Assembly (NCBI RefSeq): GCF_013403925.1
Contig: NZ_JABFDJ010000010.1
Coordinates: forward strand, 1 to 64,000
Direction: 5' to 3'
Length of the DNA stretch: 64,000 bases
Source: Winogradskyella wichelsiae
GTDB lineage: Bacteria > Bacteroidota > Bacteroidia > Flavobacteriales > Flavobacteriaceae
In this document: positions 10,206 to 18,285 of the stretch, piece by piece
Position numbering within the stretch: position 1 is the first letter of the stretch
Layout of the letters: each line of letters starts with the position of its first letter
Made by a program: the position numbers and the translations under genes
The notes under the pieces: generated by a model
What the model saw: the letters and a program-made list of their open reading frames with translations, nothing else
Database searches by the model: none
What the model was told of the DNA's origin: nothing

Positions 10206-10814
10206 TTAAGACTTATGCTTATTTAATTCATCTTGTAATTGACGTCTTACTTTTTGTTCTCTCTCTAAAGCATTACGTCTATGTTCTTCAAACTCAGTTT
10301 CTACTTCAGTAAGTTTAAATTTAGCTTCCCGCGTAGCAGAATTACTGCCTTTAAATTTATAAATAAAGAATAATAATAAAGCTAAAAGTCCACCAATAAT
10401 AGCCCACATTAAAACTTTGTAACTCGCTTTGTCAGTTTGTATACCAAATAACGAAATATTATCTTTTTCATCGTTGGTAGCATTTAATGTAGATTCTGTA
10501 TTAGATAAATTAGATTTTAGGCTTTCTATTTCACCAGCTTGCTTAGAAACAACGGCTTGCGTGTCTGTTAAATCCTTATGTACAGCTTTAAGAGAATCTA
10601 ACGTATGTGCTTTTAACGTGTAAAGCCATGTTTTCTTCACAGTCTTATATTCTTGCCAACTGTTAGAGCGTCTTATTACAAATTCGAATTGATTATCTAT
10701 AGTACCTTCATTTAGAGATAATTTCTCTTCTTGATCATCATCTGTTTGTGCAGATATTGATGGTGAATTAAGTGTAACTAGAAGAATAACAGTAAGTTTG
10801 GTTAAGAATTTCAT
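10206..10814 (-). CDS. exported coiled-coil, single-pass membrane protein, unknown function
   Basis: This 202-residue protein has a signal peptide (about 1-22, SISAQ), then the segment LSLNEGTIDNQFEFVIRRSNSWQEYK. A coiled coil follows (about 70-118), then one transmembrane helix (about 134-153, MWAIIGGLLALLLFFIYKF) and a second charged coiled coil (about 165-202). In flavobacterial databases I remember close relatives carrying the name tRNA (guanine-N1)-methyltransferase. Nothing in the sequence supports that; it has no SAM-binding or knot motif and the true TrmD is encoded nearby at 8655-9332. The architecture suggests an envelope scaffold or tether. It stands alone with its own terminator. 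Confidence 0.85.
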   Translation of the reverse strand: MKFLTKLTVILLVTLNSPSISAQTDDDQEEKLSLNEGTIDNQFEFVIRRSNSWQEYKTVKKTWLYTLKAHTLDSLKAVHKDLTDTQAVVSKQAGEIESLKSNLSNTESTLNATNDEKDNISLFGIQTDKASYKVLMWAIIGGLLALLLFFIYKFKGSNSATREAKFKLTEVETEFEEHRRNALEREQKVRRQLQDELNKHKS

Positions 10815-10902
10815 CTTAGGTTTAATTTATGATTGTGTTAGTTTAAAAAGTATGCCAAGATAATAATTTTATGAAGACTTCATATAACAATTATCAAACA
10901 AA

Positions 10903-10927
10903 TAGCCTTACATACTAGGTAAGGCTA
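10903..10927 (-). terminator. probable terminator of the GAPDH gene
   Basis: A 9-bp stem, tagccttac/gtaaggcta, with a 7-base loop lies about 100 bases beyond the stop at 11031. The T-tract on the minus strand is interrupted (tttgttt), so the call is moderate. Confidence 0.55.
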
Positions 10928-11030
10928 ATTATATACGATGCATAATTTAATTTAGATCTTAAATTTTTTAAATCGTTTATTTCAAAAAATGAAAGGACTT
11001 ATTAAATTATTCTCAGATCTTAAAAAGGAT

Positions 11031-12479
11031 CTAATAATAAGAGTAACGTCTAACCTTAGCAATATATTTTGCTAAACGAATAACTTGATGACTATAGCCA
11101 TATTCGTTATCATACCATATATAGAGAATGGCATTTTTTCCGTCTTTTCTAACTATCGTTGCTTTGCTATCATATATAGAAGGTGCAGAGCAGCCTACAA
11201 TATCGCTAGAAACTAATTCATCGCTCATTTCATATTTAATTTGCTCAACTAAATCACCTTCTAAAGCATATTTTTTCATTATTGTATTAATGCTTTCTAC
11301 AGTTGTTTCATTTTCTAATTCTAAATTAAGAATAGCCAAAGACCCATTTGGCACGGGAACTCTAATAGCATTAGAGGTTAATTTTCCTTCTAAGGCAGGA
11401 AGCGCTTTGCTAACAGCTTTACCAGCTCCGGTTTCTGTTATTACCATATTTAATGCTGCAGCACGACCACGTCTGTATTTTTCGTGAAAATTATCTACTA
11501 GATTTTGATCGTTGGTATAAGCGTGAATGGTTTCTAAATGTCCAGTTTTAATACCGAAAGAGTCTTCCATAGCCTTTAAAACAGGGGTAATTGCATTTGT
11601 AGTACAAGAAGCTGCTGAGAAAATCTGAACCTTATCAGGATTGTGTTCTAAATGATTAATACCATGTACAATATTTGGAATTCCTTTTGCAGGAGCAGTG
11701 ATTAATACTTTGTCTGCACCTTTAGATTTAAGGTGTCTGCTTAATGCTTCATGATCTCTAAATGCACCTGTATTATCAATAATTAAGGCATTATTAATTC
11801 CGTATGCTGTATAATCAATAGCTTCTGGCGCATTTGCAGAAATAATTTTTACAGTAGTTCCGTTTATAATTAAAGCTGAATTCTTTACATCAATATTTAC
11901 AACTCCATGAAAATCACCGTGTACAGAGTCATTTCTTAATAAAGAAGCTCGTTTTTCTAAAACAGTCTCATTAACGGCCCCTCTGGTTACAATAGCTCTT
12001 AAGCGCAATTGGTTTCCTTTTCCGGTTCGTGTCATTAATTCTCTTGCAACCAAACGACCAATTCTACCAAACCCATAAAGAACAACATCTTTAGGTTTGA
12101 TACCTTTATTGTCTTTTGCATCTTTTAGTTTAGAAGTTACAAAAGCTGTAGCATTACCGTATTTTTGATCTTCTAAATGATATTCATAAGTTAATTTACC
12201 GATATCTAATTTAGCAGGTGGTAAACTTAAGGCGCTAATAGCTTGTGCAATTTCAACAGAATCGAAAATGGAAATAGGTTTCTGAACAAATTTTCCTGCA
12301 TACTCATGTAAGTTTAATATTTCGCTTACATTTCTGTCTATTAATTGATTTCTGAATAAGACCAGTTCAATTGATTTATCGTACCATAAATCGCTAACAA
12401 TTTTAATAAATTCTACTGTTGCTCTGCGACGATCGGCTTGAAACGCTAATTCTTTCTCATAAGAGGCATTAAATCCCAT
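11031..12479 (-). CDS. gap: glyceraldehyde-3-phosphate dehydrogenase, long form
   Basis: This is the NAD(P)-dependent enzyme that interconverts glyceraldehyde-3-phosphate and 1,3-bisphosphoglycerate. The Rossmann motif GFGRIGR is at 136-142, catalytic Cys292 is in SAASCTTNA and the base His319 in ETIHAYTND. NGS-type substrate motifs and the C-terminal WYDNEYGYSHQV are present. The protein is 482 residues, about 130-150 longer than classical GAPDH because of a helical N-terminal extension before the Rossmann motif. Bacteroidota often have such a form beside a standard-length one; a separate role, for example in gluconeogenesis, is inference. A -10 element lies 33 bases upstream. Confidence 0.93.
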   Translation of the reverse strand: MGFNASYEKELAFQADRRRATVEFIKIVSDLWYDKSIELVLFRNQLIDRNVSEILNLHEYAGKFVQKPISIFDSVEIAQAISALSLPPAKLDIGKLTYEYHLEDQKYGNATAFVTSKLKDAKDNKGIKPKDVVLYGFGRIGRLVARELMTRTGKGNQLRLRAIVTRGAVNETVLEKRASLLRNDSVHGDFHGVVNIDVKNSALIINGTTVKIISANAPEAIDYTAYGINNALIIDNTGAFRDHEALSRHLKSKGADKVLITAPAKGIPNIVHGINHLEHNPDKVQIFSAASCTTNAITPVLKAMEDSFGIKTGHLETIHAYTNDQNLVDNFHEKYRRGRAAALNMVITETGAGKAVSKALPALEGKLTSNAIRVPVPNGSLAILNLELENETTVESINTIMKKYALEGDLVEQIKYEMSDELVSSDIVGCSAPSIYDSKATIVRKDGKNAILYIWYDNEYGYSHQVIRLAKYIAKVRRYSYY

Positions 12480-12511
12480 GTTTTCTTGGTTTAAGTGATT
12501 TAGATTTTGCG

Positions 12512-12519
12512 CAAAAGTA
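12512..12519 (-). promoter_or_regulatory. -10 element of gap promoter
   Basis: The minus strand reads TACTTTTG, an exact TAnnTTTG match, 32 bases upstream of the gap ATG. No TTG at 17-23 bases was found. Confidence 0.6.
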
Positions 12520-12559
12520 ACCTATTTCAAACGTTTTCGTAAATCCTTTTATGAAAAAT

Positions 12560-12596
12560 AAAACCCTTTCAAAATTCAATATTTTGAAAGGGTTTT
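12560..12596 (-). terminator. intrinsic terminator of htrA
   Basis: A perfect 16-bp stem (12560-12575 with 12581-12596) has a 5-base loop, with T-rich sequence following on the minus strand. It lies 21 bases after the htrA stop and separates htrA from gap. Confidence 0.9.
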
Positions 12597-12617
12597 CAAT
12601 GCTTAAATAATAATGAT

Positions 12618-14021
12618 TTATCTGAAGTTATAAACTATTTTTTCTCCATTTTTATTAATCACTTCAATTTGAAGCGGCTCATTATAAAGACGCGTTTTTA
12701 TGGCATTCTGAGCATCTTCAACAGTATATAATTTTTTACCATTTATTCGAGTAATTATACTACCTTCTTCAACACCACTCTTAAGCCAGTTAGATTTATA
12801 ATTTGCATCTAATTCAGAAATTTTAACACCATATTCTGTATTATAACGCTTTAAATCTTTTTCCGAAGGGTTTTTAATTAAGCCAATAGTTGGCAAAGTA
12901 TAGCTCGATGGTTTTAATAAAGTTACAGGCAGCATTTCTTCATTTCCATCTCTAAGTAAAGTTACATTCACCACGTCGTCAGGGCTTTTAGTTTTTAAAT
13001 AACCGGTTAAGTCAGAGAATTTATGAATTTCTACTTTATCAATTCTTTTAATGATGTCGCCAGTTTTAATTCCTGCTTTATCTGCGCCGGTATCTTCTTG
13101 TACATCGCTAACATAAAAACCTTCGGTAATATCCGTTCCTAACTCTTTAGCCGCGGCACTATTTAAAGCACCACCAACCACTCCTAAAATACCATTTTGC
13201 ACATTGCCATATTCCATAATATCATTCACAATCTTGCGTGCAATATTGCTAGGTACGGCAAAAGAATAACCAATATAAGATCCTGTTTGAGATGAAATGG
13301 CGGTGTTAATTCCTATTAAATCACCGTTTGTATTCACTAATGCTCCACCAGAATTCCCAGGATTAACTGCTGCATCAGTTTGAATAAAAGACTGCATATG
13401 CTGACCAGATAAATCTCTTGCTTTTGCACTTATAATACCTGCAGTTACAGTAGATGTTAAGTTAAAAGGATTTCCAACCGCTAATACCCATTCTCCAACC
13501 TTAGCATTATCAGAATCACCAAATGCCATAAATGGCAAATCGTCTTCAGTATCAATTTTTAATAAGGCAATGTCTGTTGCTTCATCAGATCCGATGACTT
13601 CAGCGATATAAGATTTATTGTTATTTAAGGTAATGCTAATTTCATTCGCATTTTTAATAACGTGATTATTTGTTACAATATAACCTGTAGGAGAAATAAC
13701 AACTCCACTTCCTGTTCCTACTTGTGCACGTTGCGATTGTCTACCGTAAAACAAATCTTGCATGGTTGAAGACACAACAGATGTGTTTTTTACGTGAACA
13801 ACAGCGTCTAAAGATTTTTCAGCAGCATCTACAAAATCAGGTGTAGAAACTTTATTTACATTAATAGAATTTGAATTATTTGTAGGCACAAATACGGGGT
13901 AATCAGATGATTGCTCAACGGCTAAAAGTTGCGCATCATTCTCTACAAAAAGTTTATAACCACCTAAAGTTAATAGACCACCTAATGCAGAAACAAACAC
14001 CAATGTTATAATCTTCTTCAT
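12618..14021 (-). CDS. htrA: periplasmic serine protease/chaperone of the HtrA/DegP family
   Basis: This enzyme degrades or holds misfolded envelope proteins. The 467-residue precursor has an N-terminal signal/anchor (about 3-22). The trypsin-like domain contains the full triad: His120 in VTNNHVIK, Asp150 in EATDIALLKID and Ser224 in NPGNSGGAL. Two PDZ domains follow (about 275-365 and 375-465, the second with NPSEKDLKRYNTEYGV and GSIITRINGKKL). It is transcribed divergently from dapF. The 178-base gap between the two holds an unusual phased array of TTAAC sites, so the gene is probably under response-regulator control. Confidence 0.95.
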   Translation of the reverse strand: MKKIITLVFVSALGGLLTLGGYKLFVENDAQLLAVEQSSDYPVFVPTNNSNSINVNKVSTPDFVDAAEKSLDAVVHVKNTSVVSSTMQDLFYGRQSQRAQVGTGSGVVISPTGYIVTNNHVIKNANEISITLNNNKSYIAEVIGSDEATDIALLKIDTEDDLPFMAFGDSDNAKVGEWVLAVGNPFNLTSTVTAGIISAKARDLSGQHMQSFIQTDAAVNPGNSGGALVNTNGDLIGINTAISSQTGSYIGYSFAVPSNIARKIVNDIMEYGNVQNGILGVVGGALNSAAAKELGTDITEGFYVSDVQEDTGADKAGIKTGDIIKRIDKVEIHKFSDLTGYLKTKSPDDVVNVTLLRDGNEEMLPVTLLKPSSYTLPTIGLIKNPSEKDLKRYNTEYGVKISELDANYKSNWLKSGVEEGSIITRINGKKLYTVEDAQNAIKTRLYNEPLQIEVINKNGEKIVYNFR

Positions 14022-14060
14022 AATTTTTCAGATTTAAGTTTAACTATTTTAATTATTTAT

Positions 14061-14072
14061 GTTCCTTAGAAC
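14061..14072. promoter_or_regulatory. inverted repeat GTTC-N4-GAAC upstream of htrA
   Basis: A 12-bp palindrome, gttc-ctta-gaac, lies 40 bases upstream of the htrA start. It could be an operator or part of the promoter; no TAnnTTTG element is recognisable for htrA, so its promoter may depend on an alternative sigma factor or an activator. Confidence 0.3.
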
Positions 14073-14109
14073 GATTAAAATTAGAAATTTATTGATTTAG
14101 ATTTTGATT

Positions 14110-14151
14110 TTAACGACTATTTAACGCCAAATTTAACGCCCTATTAACACC
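14110..14151. promoter_or_regulatory. phased array of four TTAAC half-sites between htrA and dapF
   Basis: TTAACGAC (14110), TTAACGCC (14121), TTAACGCC (14133) and TTAACACC (14144) are direct repeats spaced 11, 12 and 11 bases apart. Read toward htrA they are GTTAA repeats, one per helical turn. That is the layout bound by OmpR/PhoB-family regulators. The array is 89 bases upstream of the htrA start and just upstream of the dapF -10. Confidence 0.55.
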
Positions 14152-14173
14152 ATATAATAAAGACTAATATGCT

Positions 14174-14181
14174 TATATTTG
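14174..14181 (+). promoter_or_regulatory. -10 element of dapF promoter
   Basis: TATATTTG is an exact TAnnTTTG match ending 17 bases before the dapF ATG at 14199. It overlaps the alternative upstream ATG at 14169 and so excludes it. Confidence 0.7.
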
Positions 14182-14198
14182 TGGCTTATTTTTTAAGT

Positions 14199-14972
14199 AT
14201 GACATTTTATAAATATCAAGGAACAGGCAACGATTTTGTGATTGTAGATAACCGTCTGCAACTAATAGACAAAAAGGATACCAAGCGCATAGCAACCATT
14301 TGTGATAGACGTTTTGGTGTTGGTGCCGATGGTTTTATACTTCTAGAAAATGATGATAATGTGGACTTTAAAATGGTCTATTATAATGCAGATGGTAACG
14401 AAAGTAGTATGTGCGGCAATGGTGGACGCTGTATTGTGGCTTTTGCGAAATTTCTTGGTATCATTGAAAATGAAACGGAATTTATAGCCATCGACGGACT
14501 TCATAAAGCTAGAGTAGAAGATGATTGGGTACATCTTCAAATGCAAGGTGTTTCTACTATTGACTCTTACGATAATCATTTATTTTTAAATACAGGTTCC
14601 CCACATCACGTAGAAATTGTTTCAGATTTAAAAGCTTTTGAAGTAAAATCTAATGGTGCTAAAATTAGATATGGTAAACCATATAACGAAGCAGGAACTA
14701 ATGTGAATTTTGTAACACAATTAGAGTCTGATTGTTTTGCTGTTAGAACATACGAGCGTGGGGTAGAAGATGAAACTTTATCTTGTGGTACAGGTGTTAC
14801 AGCTGTAGCATTAGCGATGCATAAAAGTGGAAAAACAAAAGCAGACATTATAAAGTTAGAAACTGAAGGCGGTGAGCTAAAAGTAACTTTTAGTAGTAAT
14901 GAAGATGGCTATAATAATATTTGGTTAGTTGGTCCTGCTCAACAAGTTTTTAAAGGTGAATTAGTATGGTAA
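14199..14972 (+). CDS. dapF: diaminopimelate epimerase
   Basis: DapF converts LL- to meso-diaminopimelate, the last step before lysine and the peptidoglycan cross-linking residue. The 257-residue protein starts MTFYKYQGTGNDFV. It carries the two catalytic cysteines, Cys72 in SSMCGNGGR and Cys196 in LSCGTGV. The longer in-frame start at 14169 is rejected because the -10 element lies on it. The stop overlaps the next gene by 7 bases, beginning a four-gene plus-strand unit (dapF, GNAT, mltG, DUF2279). dapA of the same pathway is encoded at 32570. Confidence 0.97.
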   Translation: MTFYKYQGTGNDFVIVDNRLQLIDKKDTKRIATICDRRFGVGADGFILLENDDNVDFKMVYYNADGNESSMCGNGGRCIVAFAKFLGIIENETEFIAIDGLHKARVEDDWVHLQMQGVSTIDSYDNHLFLNTGSPHHVEIVSDLKAFEVKSNGAKIRYGKPYNEAGTNVNFVTQLESDCFAVRTYERGVEDETLSCGTGVTAVALAMHKSGKTKADIIKLETEGGELKVTFSSNEDGYNNIWLVGPAQQVFKGELVW

Positions 14973-15490
14973 GTCTCAAAGGAATTCATATTTATTTAAG
15001 AGCATTAGAACCCGAAGATCTCGATTTTGTATATGCTATTGAAAACAATACATTGCTTTGGTCGTTAAGTGATACACAAACACCGTATTCTAGATTTTTA
15101 ATAAAGCAATATTTAGAAAATGCACAACAAGATATTTTTGAAGCCAAACAGCTTAGATTAGCAATTTGTGATTATAATAATCATACTATCGGGTTAATAG
15201 ATGTGTTTGATTTTGATATAAAAAATAAACGGGCAGGTATCGGAATCTTGATTCAAGATAAAGAAAATAGAAATCAAGGTTATGGTAAAGAAGCTCTAAA
15301 AATATTAGTGGATTACTGTTTTCAAACTTTACATTTGCACCAGGTATATGCTAATATCTCAGAAAGCAATTTGGCAAGTTTAAAATTGTTTGAAGGTAAC
15401 GGCTTTAACATTATAGGATTAAAAAAAGATTGGAGTTTCGATGGTGAAAATTATACCAACGAATATATTTTACAACAGATTAATAATTAA
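14966..15490 (+). CDS. GNAT-family N-acetyltransferase (RimJ/RimL-like)
   Basis: This 174-residue protein starts with LKGIHIYLRALEPEDLDFVYAIENN, the usual N-terminus of RimJ/RimL-type acetyltransferases. It continues with the acetyl-CoA loop QDKENRNQGYGKEALKIL (about 93-110) and NxxSLKLFEGNGF near 140. The family acetylates protein N-termini, amino acids or small amines; the substrate is not readable here. It overlaps dapF by 7 bases and ends 2 bases before mltG, so it is translationally coupled to both. Confidence 0.88.
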   Translation: MVSLKGIHIYLRALEPEDLDFVYAIENNTLLWSLSDTQTPYSRFLIKQYLENAQQDIFEAKQLRLAICDYNNHTIGLIDVFDFDIKNKRAGIGILIQDKENRNQGYGKEALKILVDYCFQTLHLHQVYANISESNLASLKLFEGNGFNIIGLKKDWSFDGENYTNEYILQQINN

Positions 15491-15492
15491 CT

Positions 15493-16539
15493 ATGTATAT
15501 TAAAAAAATTCTGTGGGCAGTAGCTCTTATTGGTTTAGTGATTTGTGGCGGATTTGCTTATTATATTTATAATGCTATGTTTTCACCAAACACTAATTTT
15601 AATAATAACGAAGCATACATTTATGTGCCAACTAATGCGACTTACGCTGAAGTACGATCGCAATTAGAACCATTGTTAGACGATATTGATGCCTTTGATG
15701 CTTTAGCCAAACAAAAAAAATATGTAGAAAAAATAAAGTCTGGAAAATTCGCGATATCAAAAGGGATGAATAATAATGATATTATTAATACTATCAGAAT
15801 TGGGAATGGATTAGAAGTAAATGTATCATTTAATAATCAGCATAATTTGGCAGATTTAGCAGGAAGAATTAGTGCACAAATTGAAGCAGATAGTTTGTCT
15901 TTATTAACCGCAATGACAGACGAAGCATTTTTAACTAAAAATGGTTTCAACAATGCTACAGTATTAGGTATGTATCTACCAAATAGCTACAAGTTTTATT
16001 GGAATGTATCTGCTGAAACGTTTAGAGATAGAATGTTAATAGAATACAAACGATTTTGGACAGAGGCAAGGAAAGCAAAAGCTAAAAAATTGAATTTAAC
16101 ACCAAATGAAGTGATTACTTTAGCTTCAATAGTTCATGAAGAGTCTAAGCAAGCCGATGAGCAACCTAGAGTTGCAGGTGTATATTTAAACAGACTTCGT
16201 ATTGGTATGCCATTACAAGCAGATCCTACTTTAAAATTTGCAGCTTATCAATTACCACAATATCAAGATATTATTATTAGACGTGTTCTGAATATTCATA
16301 AAGATATTGACTCTCCTTATAACACCTATAGAAATTTAGGTTTACCTCCTGGACTTATAGCTATGCCAGATTTGTCTGCTATAAAAGCTGTTTTAAATCC
16401 GGAATCTCATAGTTACCTTTATTTTGCAGCAGATGCAAAACGTTTAGGATATCATAAGTTTGCAAAAACATTAGGACAACATAATAATAATGCAAGAGAA
16501 TATCATAGGTATTTGTCTTCTCAAGGGATTAATAAATAA
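15493..16539 (+). CDS. mltG: endolytic peptidoglycan transglycosylase
   Basis: MltG (YceG family) cuts nascent glycan strands at the inner membrane and so sets their length. The 348-residue protein has one N-terminal membrane anchor (about 5-27), a LysM-like small domain, and the catalytic region with LASIVHEESK. The catalytic glutamate is in the Glu216-Glu217 pair. Later conserved parts are GMPLQADPTLKFA, SPYNTYRNLGLPPGLI and YLYFAADA. It lies in the dapF operon, which fits a cell-wall theme. Confidence 0.95.
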   Translation: MYIKKILWAVALIGLVICGGFAYYIYNAMFSPNTNFNNNEAYIYVPTNATYAEVRSQLEPLLDDIDAFDALAKQKKYVEKIKSGKFAISKGMNNNDIINTIRIGNGLEVNVSFNNQHNLADLAGRISAQIEADSLSLLTAMTDEAFLTKNGFNNATVLGMYLPNSYKFYWNVSAETFRDRMLIEYKRFWTEARKAKAKKLNLTPNEVITLASIVHEESKQADEQPRVAGVYLNRLRIGMPLQADPTLKFAAYQLPQYQDIIIRRVLNIHKDIDSPYNTYRNLGLPPGLIAMPDLSAIKAVLNPESHSYLYFAADAKRLGYHKFAKTLGQHNNNAREYHRYLSSQGINK

Positions 16540-16540
16540 A

Positions 16541-17446
16541 GTGAATCGCTTTTTTGGCTGTACAGTACTTTTATTATTAATTAGTAATGCGCTTTATTCG
16601 CAATCAAAATTTAATCAGTTTTTAAAACCGAGTGACACCCTAAACACGTCGCGAAGAAATACAGTTCTTATTACAGAAACTGCACTAGCGACAACAACAC
16701 TAATTAGTTTAAATCAATTATGGTACGCTGATTACCCACGGTCTAATTTTAAAACATTAGATGATAGCAAAGAGTGGTTACAGATGGATAAAATGGGGCA
16801 TATGTTTTCATCTTATCAATTAGGTAGACTAGGAGCTAGCACTTTAAAATGGGCAGGAGTCAGTAAAAAATCTCAACTAATTTATGGCTCTACATTGGGG
16901 TTGGGTTTTCTTTCCGCTGTTGAAGTTATGGATGGTTTTTCTAAAGAATGGGGATTCTCTTGGTCAGACATGGCAGCCAATGCAGTAGGTACAAGTTTAC
17001 ATATTGGGCAAGAATTGCTTTGGGAAGAACAACGTTTTGTTTTAAAGTATTCATTCCATCGTACAAAATTTGCCAAACAGCGACCGAATAAATTGGGTAG
17101 TGGTATTACTGAAGAATTTCTTAAAGATTACAATGGGCAAACTTATTGGTTAAGTGCAAATATTAATTCATTCTTAAAAACAGAGACAATTCCTAATTGG
17201 TTAAACTTAGCTTTTGGTTATGGAGCCGATGGCATGTTAACAGGTGAAGCTTATGATCCTTTGTTCTTAAATCAGAATAGAAAACGGCAATATTACCTGA
17301 GTTTAGATATCGATTTAAGTCGAATTAAAACAAATTCTCACGTCCTAAAAACTTTATTTGATGTTTTCAATGTCATTAAGATCCCTTTTCCTACTATAGA
17401 AATGAATGACGATGGTCGAGTTAAGTGGCACTATATCTACTTTTAA
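16541..17446 (+). CDS. DUF2279 family exported protein
   Basis: The chosen start is the GTG at 16541, one base after the mltG stop; the open frame also contains an ATG at 16490 inside mltG, but the signal peptide (VNRFFGCTVLLLLISNALYSQ) begins at the GTG. The mature part has the DUF2279 pattern DKMGHMFSSYQLGRL near 90-105, EVMDGFSKEWGFSWSDMAANAVG near 140-160 and a conserved GLLWEEQRFVLKYSFH-like helix. It is probably a periplasmic or outer-membrane protein of unknown function. It is the last gene of the dapF unit and has 301 residues. Confidence 0.82.
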   Translation: MNRFFGCTVLLLLISNALYSQSKFNQFLKPSDTLNTSRRNTVLITETALATTTLISLNQLWYADYPRSNFKTLDDSKEWLQMDKMGHMFSSYQLGRLGASTLKWAGVSKKSQLIYGSTLGLGFLSAVEVMDGFSKEWGFSWSDMAANAVGTSLHIGQELLWEEQRFVLKYSFHRTKFAKQRPNKLGSGITEEFLKDYNGQTYWLSANINSFLKTETIPNWLNLAFGYGADGMLTGEAYDPLFLNQNRKRQYYLSLDIDLSRIKTNSHVLKTLFDVFNVIKIPFPTIEMNDDGRVKWHYIYF

Positions 17447-17476
17447 GTTAAAATTTTAACACTTAAACGGTTGATT

Positions 17477-17506
17477 TTCAGTAATTGAAAAAATGTTGTA
17501 TATTTG
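17477..17506 (+). promoter_or_regulatory. promoter of the lysozyme-like gene
   Basis: A -10 element TATATTTG (17499-17506) is an exact match. A weak TTC (17477-17479) lies 19 bases before it. The element overlaps the ATG at 17493, excluding that start, and leaves a leader of about 50 bases with a small tgtttt/aaaaca hairpin. Confidence 0.6.
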
Positions 17507-17564
17507 CACGCGAATTTTGCGAGACTGTTTTTTAAAACAATCTTGCTATAAAAATTTAGCTGTT

Positions 17565-18221
17565 ATGAATAAAAATAACATTAAGAGTATAGTATTACCG
17601 TTTTCAATTTGTTTACTTATGGCTCTAGCCTTGTATCCAGATTCGGCACTTAATCCTGATACGTATTCAACAGAAGGATTAGATTTAGATTTTACTGTTT
17701 CTGAAGATTTAGCTGTAGCAACCAAAGAACACGCTGTAAAACCAAATGTATTTACTCCGTATTTAGGGAAATCATTTGAAGGCTTTAAAGAAGCTTTAGC
17801 GTTTAAAGAATCTAGAGGTGATTATTTTACAGTAAATACTTTAGGGTATTTGGGGAAATATCAATTTGGTGCAGAAACTTTAAAAGTGATTGGGATATAC
17901 GATCCAAATCAATTTTTGTATAATCCCGAATTACAAGAAAAAGCATTTATAGCAAATGCAGAACGTAATAAATGGGTGCTTCGAAAAGATATTACAAGGT
18001 TTGAAGGTAAAAAAATAGGAGGTATTAAAGTTACTGAATCTGGTATTTTAGCAGCAGCACATTTAGCTGGTCCAGGAAGTGTAAAGAAATTTTTACGGAG
18101 TTATGGTGTTCAAAATTTTTCTGATGCTTACGGATCGTCTGTAAGATATTATATGAAAAAGTTTTCGGGTTATGATACTTCAATGATTACACCAGATAAA
18201 AAAGCAAGAGTTACCTTATAG
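17565..18221 (+). CDS. exported lysozyme-like/peptidoglycan-associated protein
   Basis: Start at 17565 (MNKNNIKSIVLPFSICLLMALAL) gives 218 residues with a signal peptide or anchor. The core, FKEALAFKESRGDYFTVNTLGYLGKYQFGAETL (about 75-107), resembles the start of lytic-transglycosylase/lysozyme folds: a Glu-Ser helix end (ESRGDY) followed by G-x-LGKYQF. AHLAGPGSVKKFL and DAYGSSVRYYMKKFSGY follow. I therefore infer a glycan-binding or glycan-cleaving role with the ESRG glutamate as candidate acid. Relatives are often labelled LysM peptidoglycan-binding, but no LysM repeat is visible. It has its own promoter and a shared terminator. Confidence 0.7.
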   Translation: MNKNNIKSIVLPFSICLLMALALYPDSALNPDTYSTEGLDLDFTVSEDLAVATKEHAVKPNVFTPYLGKSFEGFKEALAFKESRGDYFTVNTLGYLGKYQFGAETLKVIGIYDPNQFLYNPELQEKAFIANAERNKWVLRKDITRFEGKKIGGIKVTESGILAAAHLAGPGSVKKFLRSYGVQNFSDAYGSSVRYYMKKFSGYDTSMITPDKKARVTL

Positions 18222-18243
18222 TTTCTCTTTTATCTTATTAATG

Positions 18244-18285
18244 AAAAACGCTCTAATATTTTTAAAATATTAGAGCGTTTTTTTT
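18244..18285. terminator. bidirectional terminator between convergent genes
   Basis: A long nearly perfect stem (aaaaacgctctaatatt with its complement at about 18265-18282) has a T-run on the plus strand and a matching A-run upstream. It serves the plus gene ending at 18221 and the minus gene ending at 18284. Confidence 0.9.

Noticed and set aside
10100..10312. 70-codon plus-strand ORF
   Set aside because: It reads through the terminator hairpin at 10159-10183 and antisense into the coiled-coil gene.
11128..11487. 119-codon plus-strand ORF
   Set aside because: Antisense shadow of the GAPDH gene; its product shows no domain and the opposite frame carries all catalytic motifs.
14169..14198. 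N-terminal extension of DapF
   Set aside because: The -10 element TATATTTG lies on it; family N-terminus begins at 14199.
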